From Larix kaempferi (taxonomy: Eukaryota; Streptophyta; Pinopsida; Pinales; Pinaceae), in NCBI GenBank assembly GCA_027924585.1, contig BSBM01000602.1, positions 5,021,501 through 5,085,500 on the forward strand: 64,000 nucleotides of DNA, given 5' to 3'. Numbering within the stretch: the stretch's first letter is position 1; the number at the start of each line of letters is the position of its first letter. The notes beneath the pieces are model-generated. The model did not search any database and was not told the origin of the DNA. It was given only the letters and a program-made list of their open reading frames with translations. The position numbers were made by a program, and so were the translations under genes. Shown piece after piece: positions 11,053 to 22,301 of the stretch.

Positions 11053-12962
11053 TAAAATTTCTATCTTTTGGAGTACATGCTTGGATTGGAGTGGATGTTG
11101 GTTGTTTCGATTGTAAATGCTTTTGTCCATTGCACTGGAGGATCTATTGTAGCTATCTTGCAATATTTGCCATATCTTTTTACAGGTTAAGAGGACGTTT
11201 TTGACAAGTGCGAATTGGTGGGGAGGCTTGCCCTTCAAGCTTCGAGGAAGACGTTTTGGTTAAACAGGGAGTAGTTTTGTCTTTGTGCCAACTATTCTTT
11301 GCTTATCTCTCTCTTGCTTGTATCTACCTTCAACATGTTAAACTGATTGATGCTTTGCTCCTTGGTTTTGACAGGTTAGAGGGACTCATATGTGGCTTGG
11401 AAAAATCGATTTGGCAAGAGGGCTTCAACAATTCTCCATTTGATCTTTGGAAAAAGTAATCCTCGTCTCAACTAGCATTCATCTCTTCATCCAGGTATGC
11501 TCCAAAGGTATGATCTTCTTTTTCCTTGAATCATCCATAATTTCTAGATCATAAAAACCCTAATTAATTAAAACCCTCATTTTTGGTTTTTCTTAGATCT
11601 ACTTAGATCTAGCCTTGCTTTTGAAGATATATTAAAAACCCACCTCTATAGCATCCACCCCTAGTGGGATCTATAGTTTGGTGGTGATTGGGTTAAAATT
11701 GGCACACTTTTCAAGGCAAAAAGCCCTCTTGAACCAAATCGCACTTCCTTGGAGAGGCTTGTTTTGGCTAGATGTAGCACATGGGTAGGTGAGATCCCAC
11801 TTGATTTGCAATCTACACACTTGATAACCTATACCCAGACTCTTACTTTGGTGATTTCTACCTTGTGGGCATCATTCCACATTTTAAGGGATTAAAACCC
11901 TCTTTTGAATTTCTTGGCACCTTAAAACTCAGATCTAGTAAGATCTAACCCTTGGATTGGCTTGATTTTCTAGATCCACATAGATCGGTGTATAAGCTAC
12001 TTGGATCTACAGTGTGGTGGCCATTGGACTTGATTTGGTCCACTTAATCCATCTTTTAGCCCTCCTTGAGCAAGGTCGCACTCCCTTGGGTTAGTGAGTT
12101 TGCCCACTTTGAGGACGTGGGTGTTTGAGATTTTGGTGGATTTGGAACGGGCATATCTCAAAACCTAGGTCTAGAGTATCATTTTGTGACGATCTGCCTT
12201 GGGGGTAGCATTCCTTGCTTTAAGGGATTGTGGTCCACTTAGGGTCATTTCATGAAAACCTAGATCTAGCAAGATCCAACCATTCTATTTCAATTAGCCC
12301 ACTTGACTTGGCTCCTAGGTGTCCCGATCTACACTTTGACATACCTTTTGACCCCATTAGCCCATCCAACAAGGCACTAGTCCTCCTCAAAGCAAGTCGC
12401 ACTTCTTGGGAATTGTGTCAAACCCTAGATCCGGTACATGGGTAATCTTGAATTCAACTTAGATCTATAGATCTACTCATTACACAACATTTAGTACCAA
12501 TTGCATCCCTTAGCTTCACCTTGTGGGTCCACTTCAAGCCATTTCACATATCCCAAGAAATTAGGATCCACTTGTGTAGCATATGGTGGTGTACCTTATC
12601 ATTATACCTAACTATGTGGCCTAACTCATGCATCGGTTGAAACAGTAACAATCTCCCAAACCACCTTCAACCATACTTTAACTTCTAGGTCCACTCAACC
12701 TTGCATTGGTTTCCGTAACTCTTCATTTACTTATCCTTAGAAACCTTTGTTTGGGTCCAATCAACTGTGATTGGGTATAGGGTCTCCCCCTAGGTCTTGT
12801 TTCACCTTGACCTAAAGCGAAGAGTGCCTCGGTTGACGTGACTCCCACCTTGCAATTGGGAACCGTGGCATCTCTTGGGTCACCTCTTTAGTTGCCTATC
12901 TCCTCTACCGTCCTGGATGGGATACCACTAGGGGCAACTACAAGTTGTGTGATAACAAAGCC

Positions 12963-15900
12963 CATTCATGCAATGTGTTTCTCAACACACATGAATGAAA
13001 GGCAAGCCAAATGAAAGTGGCTATGAAATATCAAATGTTATATCTATTTTGAAATGTAAATACCTATGTAAACAAGCTGTCTATGACACACCTAGAAGTG
13101 CTCAGGTAAACAAGTGCCTTAAAAACACACCTGCAGCAAGAAGCCTTATGAAATGTAAATCTGTGCAATGTGTTTATAAACACACATAGATCAAAGGCTA
13201 TGGAAACTCTAGGCCCAAAAAGCAATGGAACTTAAATTCTATATCAAAAAGATTGCTGCCCTCATTTGTATTATGGATTGTGCGCATCGGTCAAGGTGAA
13301 TAAACACTCTTTGAGCAACTTACCCATTTGTGAGACACCGCCATTCCCTGTGTTGTTGCTTGTCCACTATATGCTATGGTGTGTATTCCCATATCCATTT
13401 CCAAAGTGTCACAGTGTTAAGTCAGTAAGTCATCCTTTGACCTAGCCATGTTGTTCTTAGCCTTCACCCTTCACTAGCAAATTGATCACAACTATCAAGT
13501 GAGTATGACCTTGAAAGTCTTGTCTGAGTAATAAATAATAATTAATGACCTATTATATTTGGATTTAGATCGCCAATAATGATTACTTTTTGTTATAATT
13601 GCTATTTGAATGGATTGTAAAGCATGTTTTAACCTTTGACACGTTGCAGCAACTTGATGACAGTTTGAGTTATATTTTTGTCATGTTGACTTGGTCAAAC
13701 CCAGTTTGACCAAAAGTCAACGACAGGTCATGAGGTGGAATACCTTAGATGATACATGGTCTGGTATAGGTCACCATGGTGGGCTTATGTAGTGGTTTCA
13801 GGCTTATGACGATGATTTGTGCTTTTCAGCACTTTTACAGATTATTATTATTTGGTCTGCTGGATATGAGGAGCATTTATTTTTGACCATGCAGAGGTCT
13901 ATATGGTGTATGAGTACACAGTTTAGATGGATTTGAACCTTCTGAGTCCAATGAGATAGTCTGTTTTCAGTTCCAGGCAGTTATGGTGATTTTTAGCCTC
14001 AGTTGGCTATCCTAGTGCAGTTTTGGCATGTCGGAGGCCCTTTCAGAGCAGAGATATGATTGGTTCACATAGAGCGCTATTGATGGAGTGGGTGGTCCAA
14101 CCACTTGTTATTACCATATTACCCCCCTCCTAGACAGCCTGGTGATCTTACTTTTTGGAGCCATGCACTCCAGGAGGTAGTTTGGGCAGTTTCACACTTC
14201 CCGAGGTAGTCCATAAATGGTAAAAATGGCTACAGAGGAATTCGATTTGAGCTACTGAGGCAAGGTTATGGCATGGGATGATTTGTGATGATGAGTGGGA
14301 TGTCTTCCACACCTTCTCCAGCAGTTTCAGCTTCATCGGGACCCACATCCATCACTTATGGTATTTTTTGATGATTTCTGGAGCCTTCCAAGGCTCATGA
14401 TTTTCCCAGAGAGGCACGATTTGGTGCTTAGGTGATTATTTTATTATTATTGTGCTATGGGGATTGACCAAGGGTGTTAGAAATTACCCCCCCTTGGACC
14501 CACCATGAGCTAGATTTTATATTTTATCATTATGATTTGGTGGGATCCCCTCTCCTAGGGCGAGTTTGTCCACATATTGTTATATTTTATTATTGATCCA
14601 TGTATTGTATTGTTGAGCTCATCTCAACCATTGATTAGATGTTTTGATCTTTTAATCTTAGCCACTCATTCAAAAAGTGGTTAGGATTGTGGCCTCTCTC
14701 CATTCTATTTAAAGGAGAGAGCTTCCCATTGTAAATGGGACTTTTGGCTCTGGATTATTGGAATAGAGAATTATTATTGCATCTATCTGTTGTGTTGTGG
14801 TGAATGCTTTTGGAGTTCGTTCATTGTTTCTTCCTTTGCACTAGGTTCTTGGAGATTTTGTCTTTCTATAGGTTTGTACCATGTTTTTGCATCTACAGGC
14901 GGAGGCCGAATTCATTTGTGTAGGACGTATTGGTAGGGGAAGACTCTCCCTACTTCTTCCTTGGGTTTCTTCGTTGGTAACAGGGAGTATTATTGTCTTT
15001 GACCTTCTATTTCATGTTATCATTGCATTTCGCTTGTATTTCCTCCATACTTGATGTAACTGATTGAATCGACTTTCCTTGGTTTGACAGGTAGAGGAGG
15101 TCGCACTTGTGGGCTAGGGCATCATTTTGGCAAGCAAAATCAACAATTTCTCATTTGATCTCTGCGGGAGTCTTCCTCAACAACAAGGCATCTACTTCCA
15201 TCACTCAGGTATGATCTCAAGGTAATTTCTCATTCCATGATCTATCCATTTGTCTAAATGCTTCAAACCCTCATAAGTTAAAACCCTCATTTTACATTTT
15301 CTCAGATCTAGCAAGATCTACTTGGCTTTTGGGCATAAAATTTAAAACCCACCTCTATAGCATCCACGACGATTCAGATCTATAATTTGGTGTGGATTGG
15401 CCTTCATTCGGCCCATTTTCCGAGGCAAATTAGCTTCTCCAAGGGAGGTCGCACTTCCTTGGGTAGGTGAGTTTGGTAAGATCTAGCACTTGGGTAGGTG
15501 AGACCCCACTTGATACATAATCTACACATTTGATAACCTACCCCTAGTGTGTCACTTCAATGATTTTCACCTTGTGGGCCCCACTCCTCATTTTGAGGGT
15601 TGAGCCCCACTTGGGTCACTTTGTGATACATTTCAATCTCAGATCTACTGAGATCTAGCCATTGGATAACCCTAATTTTCAAGATCCACCTAGCTTGACA
15701 CCTCAACATCCTTGATCTATAATTTGGTGGACATCCGACTCCATTTGGCCCATTTCCCAAGGCACTAATCTTCTCCAAGCCAATTCGACTTTCCTGGATT
15801 GTTGGGTTAGCTTGTGGTTTTATCCTTGTCTTGTTTGCTTGAGTATCTTGACATTGTCATATCCATCCATCAAGCTCATCTTTGGTACTGGTTAGCCCCA

Positions 15901-16355
15901 ATTTGGTCCTTAACTACCTTGCATTGGACACGGTTCCCAAGGCAGTGGATTTTCTCATGATTGATTAGTACCCTAATCTTGGATCTTAATTCAAACATCA
16001 TAAGTCACTCACAGACATATTGGACCAAAGCTACACTGTTTAAACCCCTTGATCCAACCTATTACTCATCTTGTGACTTCATCCATAGATCTAGGGTTCA
16101 CCATACACCTTACGTACTTCATCTTTATTTGATTTGATCTGGTGTCTTGGTCTGATCTCGCCTATCGGGAGTAGATCTGGGTCTCCCCCTTTGTTGTCTT
16201 GGGCTAGATAACATAAAGTGAAGATTGCCTCGATTGGCGTGACAACCATCCATTGGGAGTCGAGGATATCTTGGTTGCACCTCTTTGGTTGCCCATCCCC
16301 TCTGCCATCCATCTTGGATCCATCTCTATGGGAAACTACAAGTTAGGTGATAACA
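12963..16355 (+). mobile_element. LTR-S copy 1, 3' part
   Basis: After the second AAGCC of the nested insertion, copy 1 resumes. It carries the same order of landmarks as copies 2 and 3: CCAAAAAGCAATGG, the TATA region at 14705, AACAGGGAGTA near 14980, the AGATCTAG-rich stretch and the terminal AAACTACAAGTT. It ends GTGATAACA at 16355. Its outer flanks (CTAGA and GGTCT) do not match, so its locus was rearranged after insertion or the LTR arose by recombination between elements. Confidence 0.85.
14705..14714 (+). promoter_or_regulatory. LTR-S copy 1 TATA box
   Basis: TATTTAAAGG lies in the context CATTCTATTTAAAGGAGAGAG, matching the promoter position of the other LTR-S copies. It is preceded by AGCCACTCATTCAAAAAGTGGTT. 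Confidence 0.6.
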
Positions 16356-17300
16356 GGTCTCTATGCTACTTGTACTTGTTCTGGTCTCTTGATTGGCTAT
16401 TGGATGGATGATGTTGTAGTTTAGTCCTTGGAGTCCACACACTTTCCCTTACACTCTTGCACATGTTGAAGCTTGGTTGATGATGAGATCCTTGGGTCTT
16501 GAACCCACACTTGATGGTTCTTGATGTCATAGCTTGATGTTGAAGTCCATGTTCTTGACAGGTACAAATGACCCATTTTGTGGTCATTTGTTGAAAACGA
16601 TATACTTGATAATGGCCATGCTTTTGTTGAAGAAGTTTTAGCATTGGACTTGATATTTATGAAGCTTTGCTTGATTGGTCCTTAAGCCCACAAACTGGAT
16701 CTTAATGCCCTTATTGTGTTTAATGTTGACTTTGGAGTATATGTCTTGTAGAATGAAGCATGTTGTGATAAAACCTTATTGCTTGATCGTTGAACCCATG
16801 ATGTCATTGCTCTCTTATGACTTGATGCACTATGGAGCACTTGTCTTTAGCCCATGATTGAAGAAGCCCATGCTTATGTGGATGGCACTTGCACTTGTCC
16901 TTGATATCCATGATGAAAACCTTGATCTCAGAAACTTTAATAAAGCCCTTGGTTTATAGAATCCTTGCCAAAATGATGAGGAACCCACACAACCATGTGA
17001 AGAAGTCCTTTAAACCCTTACTCTTGCTTAGTGACAAAGGCAATCCTTATGGAAATATTACCTTTAAAGATCTCAATCAATATTAAACCAAAATTTTATA
17101 TTGTTTATTTACTTATTTATGAATTTAATTAAAAGGAAATAAATTAGATTCAAGTCGGCTCAACTGAGTTGTAATTAATTAAATACTTTCCTTTTACACT
17201 ATAAGTTAAGTCGACCCAGTCTAAAATAAAAAAAAAATTATATTAAACCTATCACTAGATTGACCCAGTAAAAAATTAAAAAAGGAACCCTCAACGACTT

Positions 17301-17310
17301 GTATATATAC
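17301..17310 (+). promoter_or_regulatory. LTR-C TATA box, plus-strand copy
   Basis: GTATATATAC follows an AT-rich U3 containing AAGTCG(G/A)C(T/C) blocks. The equivalent in the minus-strand copy is CTATATTTATATG at 29595-29608. Confidence 0.45.
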
Positions 17311-17744
17311 CATGATCCTCAAATGTAGAATTGCAAGTTTTTAATGTTTTTAGCTCTGATTTTGGGTCAGCCTCAGGGATAGGCACAAATATAATTCAGA
17401 CATTACATCAGCAATAGTCTTATCTCTGATTTTCGGGTTGCACAAGTGGTAAAAGACTGAATTCTTAGGGCAGTTTGAAGGTCTGAATCTTTGCAACAGT
17501 AAAGACACATTTTGAAGAAAGGTACACAAGAAGCTTGGTGTAGGTTCAGTTGAGCAGGATTGGCACAAGTTGCTCTATGTGCAGTTGGTCTGACTTAGAT
17601 TCGCCGAGTTGTATGAGTAGTTGGTTTGACCCAGGTGGACTGAGTTTGGTGTGCAGTTGGTTAGACTTAGAGTGATTGAGTTGGATGATGTGAACAACAA
17701 ATTGATTGGTACAGACAGGTTGATTGGATAGGTGGATTATACAA

Positions 17745-17935
17745 TTGATGAGTAGTTGATGAGCAGTGGGCAGTTGATGAGCAGTGATAGTTGATGAGCA
17801 GTGGTCAATTGATGAATAGTGACAATGGTTGTGTAGTGTGATACAGATTGAGCAGTGTGGTATAGGTTGAGTAGTGTGATATAGATTGAGCAGTGTGATA
17901 TAGGTTGAGCAATGTGGTGCAGTGTGGTATAGGTG
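17745..17935 (+). repeat. 18-24-bp minisatellite in LTR-C
   Basis: Two successive arrays are visible. The first repeats TTGATGAGCAGTG about four times. The second repeats a TATAG(A/G)TTGAGCAGTGTGA-like unit about five times. The minus-strand copy has a shorter related array (TGTACCACACTGCAC near 27860-27910), so repeat number differs between copies. Confidence 0.75.
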
Positions 17936-18009
17936 TTGTTAGTAGGTCCGCAGGATTAGTGCGGATGTGGTTTAGTAGTCTCTATCTTCATATTAGGGTG
18001 GAAGGACGT

Positions 18010-18185
18010 GGCAAGGAAAGGGGGTTGTAGCCTCCTTCCAGTTGTAGTCGGAAAATTAGGGAATTGGAGCTTCCTTCAGGTTGTAGTCTGTAAACCAGGG
18101 GGTTGTAGCCTCCTTCCGGTTGTAGCCGGAGCACTAAAGTCTTTGTAACAAGGGGGTTGTTGCCTCCTTCCAGTTGTTGCTGGAA
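18010..18185 (+). repeat. Degenerate ~45-60-bp tandem repeat in LTR-C
   Basis: Four units share GGGGGTTG(T)AGCCTCCTTCC(A/G)GTTGTAG and similar. The minus-strand copy carries about three corresponding units at 27625-27765. Each unit includes a short dyad around GGTTGTAGCC...GGTTGTAGCC. Confidence 0.75.
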
Positions 18186-18362
18186 AAACTATTATTATAA
18201 AAGCTTCCATAGTTTTTTCCCCGGGACTTGGGTTTCCACGTAAAAATCTTGTGTACTATTTTTTTTATTCTTTCTATGTGATGATGATATGATAATGATG
18301 TGGTGATGAGCTGTAAATGTTGATAATGTCGATGATGATATAATGATAATGTGATAATACAT

Positions 18363-18536
18363 TAATGAATGATGTACTCTGCATAACATTGGATAAGCTG
18401 CTGATTGTTAAAGTTGAAAAAGTAATAAAAGGTACACACTGATTCACCCTAATGAATGATGTACTCTGCATAACATTGGATAAGCTGTTGATTGTTAAAG
18501 TTGAAAAAGTAATAAAAGGTACACACTGATTCACCC
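18363..18536 (+). repeat. 87-bp tandem duplication
   Basis: Two near-identical 87-bp units begin TAATGAATGATGTACTCTGC and end CTGATTCACCC. They differ at about one base (GCTGCTG versus GCTGTTG). The minus-strand LTR-C has only one unit here, so the duplication arose within this copy and recently relative to its age. Confidence 0.9.
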
Positions 18537-18566
18537 CCCCTCTCAGTGTGCCCGGTGTGTTCAACA

Positions 18567-20520
18567 GATCTTACTAGTAACAAGTTCCTCTTCTTCTCTT
18601 TCTCCATTGAAATAAATTTCTCCCTTTGGTTACCTTTTCTTGTTTACTTAGATCTATTGCACAAAATGATAAATCAATATTTAGATCTAGTTTTCAAGAT
18701 TTGAAAGTTTAGATCTCATAGTTTGTCAAATCTCATTTTTTTAAAGAAGATCTAAGCTTAATGAAATCTCAATTTTTGCAAGTATTTCAAGGTAGATCTA
18801 AGGATTGCTTTAAAAGTAGTTTCCTTTGAGTTTAAAGTTCATATCTAGCAATTAAGTGCACATCATATTGGCTGCCCATAAGCAAGCGAAGATCCCAAGG
18901 AAAGCTTGCTTTCCTTGGTTATTTTTATACAATTTTTATCACAGATTTATTTAGAATTTTTTTAGGAAATTTTTTGTGGGTGTTCAAAGACACCCTTTGG
19001 CTGCCCAAAAGCAAGCCAAGATCCCAAGGAAAGCTTGCTTTCCTTGGTTATTTTTATACAATTTTTATCATAGATTTACTTAGAAATTTTTTAGGAAATT
19101 TTTTGTGGGTGTTCAAAGACACCCTTAAAGTGTTTTTGAGCATCTTTTAGGATTAATAGCTTGCTGTTTTTGCAGGTTTGACGAAAAAAGAGAAGGAATC
19201 TTTGGCCGATTTTTGAATATTTGAGCCATTTAAAGCTTAACGGAGCTCCCTTTCTTGTTTTGAGTAAATTTTCTACTGATTTGTAAGCCTTTGGATCCCA
19301 GATAACAAGGACGAAAGTGCATTTCTCTTTCTTATATTGTAATTAGTCATTAACAAAGATTTGAGTAGGCTCCTAGGAGCCCACCCCCCATCCCCCCAGG
19401 GGGATCCGTGTCGGTGCATTTTTTGTGAGTTTTTGTTTTTCTTAGTTTTTGTTTAGTTTATTTAAGCTAAAATTAACATAGAATAATTAAAATAAACTGT
19501 CTTTGTCCAATCCAAATATTGGGCCATTGACTTCACTCAAGACATAGGAACTTTTAATTTTGTCTTTGCAGACCATATACTCTTTTACAATTACAATTTG
19601 ACTTATAATTTTGAAAGAGTAATCGGATACTAACCCACTACTTTGGTAGTGTAGTAATTAGTTCACTTTTCCATTTTCAGTATTTACTTTTGTTCAAAGT
19701 AACGGACCCAACTGTGTATACCCGAAGTATGCTCTTTCCATCACATAAAGGGCTTGCTTGAGTACGTGGTGGATGATCAAAAAAGAGTTTCCCACCCTGT
19801 AGTAATTAGTCTCACATTTTGCAATAAACTTCCCAAAGGTGAAAATCCAACGCCTCGTTCTTTATCTCTTGTGGGGAAATTTCATAGAGGAAGCGAGAAC
19901 CACTAGCGAGCGACCATAGGGCCCCGTCAGACTATACCCTAGTTTGGTGTAGTGTTGGACATCCCCCGCGACTCCATCTAGAGCACATTTCTTTGCGTGG
20001 AGCCATATTTGATAAATTTGGATACACTCCTCGTACCGTCAAGTATATTTGGAGTTCCCTTCCCTTTTAATCCACTCATTAAGTCATTAACTTAAAACGA
20101 ACCAAGATACATTGCAAAACATTTTACTTTCTCAGTAGCACATTTCGACTCCATTTTTCAGCATTAGTCATTTCACTTTTATAATCATTTGCTTTAAGCT
20201 ACTATGTGTTGAGTGATCTTTTAATTCATATGTGATTTATGTTGTTTGTATCAATTATTTTATTTGCAGTCTCTTGCTTCAATTTTCAGTTTATAAAAAA
20301 AACTCCTAAAAAACTTACTCATACACAAACCATCACCTAAAGCTTAATCGGCCTTAGTAACTTTTAGGGTCCATTCCCCTTGGCTTCGTTAGGAGTTTGC
20401 CTAAACGAAGGAGTCAAGAATCAAGTGACAGTACTTGACTCGAAGCTTGCCCCCAAGGACACACTTAGTGGCTTGAAGATTTCTACCACGTAACACCCAG
20501 TTGTGTGAAAGGAAGCAATA
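18567..20520 (+). mobile_element. LTR-B fragment, 3' part
   Basis: The order of landmarks follows the LTR-B 3' half: a TTTGCAGGTTTGACGAAAAAAGAG block near 19170, GAAGCGAGAACCACTAGC near 19890, AAACTCCTAAAAAACTT near 20300, GGCTTCGTTAGGAGTTTGCC near 20383 and TTGCCCCCAAGGACACACTT near 20450. The end GGAAGCAATA aligns with the GGACAACA end of other copies. LTR-C abuts its left edge and the 5' half is absent. GAGCT follows at 20521, where copia coding sequence begins. Confidence 0.65.
18869..19134 (+). repeat. 129-bp tandem duplication with hairpin
   Basis: Two units start at 18869 and 18998 with TGGCTGCCCA(T/A)AAGCAAG and end in TTCAAAGACACCCTT. Each unit contains CCAAGGAAAGC-TT-GCTTTCCTTGG, a perfect 11-bp stem with a 2-base centre. 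Differences between the units are few. Confidence 0.9.
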
Positions 20521-20558
20521 GAGCTCACCATTGACTTTCCCTCCGGTCTAGGCACTAT

Positions 20559-21038
20559 TCACCACACATCATTTTTCATGATGGAAGAATACTCCTTCAC
20601 CATGCCATCCTTCCAGACCTGCTGGTCTGCAGCTTCCTCAGAGCTAGAAGGCTTAGAATCAATAATGCTGCTTACTAGTGCCATATAGCTGGAAAATCTT
20701 TGCGGTGGTCTGTTTGTCCTCACTGAATTCTTGGGAGCATCCACTTGCTCATGTGCCTCCTTCAAGGTTTGCTCTGCCCACTTTGGCTTCTTCTTCCTAG
20801 AATATTCGGTCGGGGTGAATTGAGCATCCTGCTCCTCCTCATGATCATGCTTCTCACCTTGCACACTTGTTGAGACACTTGTAACCTGTGATAGTGGTCT
20901 AACCTCTGCCTTTGGTGATTCCTGCTCCTGAGTTTCTGCTTCGACTGGCATTGATCCACAAGACTTCCTGAAAGCCCTGTCCTCCCCAAATCTCACATCC
21001 TTCCGCACCACTATCTTCTTAAGTGCTGGAATGTACAC
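20559..21038 (-). pseudogene. copia integrase C-terminus and linker to RT
   Basis: The segment begins in VYIPALKKIVVRKDVRFGEDRAFRKS, passes an acidic/proline linker and reaches the RT approach ending MKNDVW. The next codon is TGA. The following codons (IVPRPEGKSMVSS-like) remain recognisable to 20521, so the stop is a point mutation. An LTR-B end then replaces the rest of RT. Confidence 0.85.
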
Positions 21039-21380
21039 CCTGTAGTCTTTTGAGGTTTCACTGTACCCAACGAAAATGCCCTTCTCAGTTGTTGGCTCAA
21101 GTTTCGTCCTTTTCTCAACTAGGACATGATAATATACTAAGCACCCAAAGATGCGAAGATGTCCAATCTTTTGGTTTCTCTCCTGTGAATGGCTCTTCAG
21201 GCGTCATCTTCCCCAAAACTTTGTGCGAGCTCCTGTTCTATAGATAAGCTGCAGTGTTGCAAGCTTCTGCCCATAAAAACATAGGCAGATCCTGATCATG
21301 CAACATAGCCATTGCTGCCCCAACGATCGCTATTTTCTTCCTCTCAGAGACTCCATTTTGCTATGGGTTATATGGGACTA

Positions 21381-21938
21381 TTAGCTCCCTCTTGATCCTA
21401 GCATCCGCACAGAACTCCTTGAAGGCATTCGAGGTGTACTCCCTTCATTATCTTTTTTGAGCACTTTGATCCTCTTCCCAGTCTGGTTCTCCACAATAGC
21501 TTTGAACTCTTGGAACCTTCCGAAGAGTTCTCTAGATTCTTTGCTCTTCAAGAAATAGATCCAAGTCTTCCTGGGATGGTCATCTATGAAACTCACATAA
21601 TATCTGAACCCTCCAATATACACGATTGACATGGGCCCACAAATATTTGAATCGATTAGATCCATGATTCCCTTGAACTTGTTATCACTCTTGGGAAAGG
21701 AAGTCTTGGCGTACTTGCCCATGGCACACCCTTTGCATACACCGTGGTGGTATGTGCTGAAAGAAGGCAAACAAATCACTATGTCCCTGAGCACTTTGAG
21801 TGCTCCATGATGCAAATGTGCCATACGTCTATGCCATAACTCACCATCATGACTGCAACTATTGCTCACCAATGCAGGTGCAGGTTTGAATTGGAGTCTA
21901 TACAACTTGTTTTTCCTGATCCCATTTACTTTCGCCAA
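21381..21938 (-). pseudogene. copia pre-integrase and integrase core segment
   Basis: The open segment carries the zinc-binding block (LWHRRMAHLHH...CKGCAMGKY) followed by the integrase core with FRYYVSFIDDHPRKTWIYFLKSKE. Copia integrase inserts the cDNA and makes 5-bp TSDs. The core loses frame near the second catalytic Asp region (KKDNEG) and resumes in another frame toward 21040. Confidence 0.85.
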
Positions 21939-21980
21939 GTTGAAACTAGACCCCTTGGGATGGATGTAGACTTTCCCATC

Positions 21981-22301
21981 TCAGAAAGTTACCTCGAACC
22001 CTTTGTCCTCCAAGGATGAAACCAAAATCAGGTTCTTTTGCATCCCTTGTACATACAATACGTCCTTCACTAATAATGCCTTCCTGGATTCCCTTTGAAA
22101 CTTCATAATCCTTGTGCCTGCTAGACAGTACTTGGCGTTGTCATCAAGTTCAATGTAGAAGTCAGAGCTGTGCTCCTCTAGGCTAGTGAAATAGTCTTGT
22201 ACTCCAGTCATGTGACATGAAGCACCATTGTCAATGTACCACACACTGGTGGACATTGAGCTAGAGAGACATGCAACGAGTGAAACATCCATATCAGCCA
22301 C
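21981..22301 (-). pseudogene. copia protease segment
   Basis: An open segment contains the aspartic protease block WYIDNGASCHMTG, then LLVKDVLYVQGMQKNLILVSSLEDKGFEVTF, the typical end of the copia protease/spacer. The usual catalytic DSG(A/S) triad reads DNGA, which would probably impair cleavage of the polyprotein. Confidence 0.85.

Larger units (their letters stand above)
8490..12957 (+). mobile_element. Solo LTR-S copy 2, nested in copy 1
   Basis: The ends are TGTTATCAC and GTGATAACA, a perfect 9-bp inverted repeat. AAGCC flanks both sides (8485-8489 and 12958-12962), a 5-bp TSD as made by retroviral-type integrases. The unit is 4468 bp, with a TATA box at 10988 and AATAAAA at 11046. It has no long coding frame, primer-binding site or polypurine tract between two LTRs. 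A solo LTR left by LTR-LTR recombination is the simplest reading. It is younger than copy 1, which it interrupts. Confidence 0.9.
16356..18566 (+). mobile_element. LTR-C fragment, plus orientation, 5' end missing
   Basis: The fragment is the inverted counterpart of much of the solo LTR-C at 27371-31038. It has a U3 with repeated GACCCAC/CTTGATG phrases, a TATA at 17301, the CTCCTTCC(A/G)GTTGTAG repeats, a TTCCACGTAAAAATCTTGTGTACT block and the end CCGGTGTGTTCAACA. Its 3' flank is GATCT. About 1.5 kb of the 5' part is absent: LTR-S copy 1 abuts it at 16355/16356, with no LTR-C sequence on the far side of that copy. Confidence 0.75.

Noticed and set aside
8490-12957. LTR-S as a DNA transposon with 9-bp terminal inverted repeats
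   Set aside because: TG...CA ends, 5-bp TSDs, an internal TATA box and poly(A) signal in LTR order, and no transposase fit a solo LTR better. No known plant DNA transposon superfamily combines these features.
7661-16355. Gag-like frame at 5446-7172 as the internal region of an element whose 3' LTR is LTR-S copy 1
   Set aside because: The upstream LTR is LTR-B, the two LTRs differ throughout, no polypurine tract precedes 7661 and no TSD pairs the ends.
18270-18360. GATGAT-rich stretch as a satellite array
   Set aside because: It is short and irregular; simple low-complexity DNA within LTR-C.
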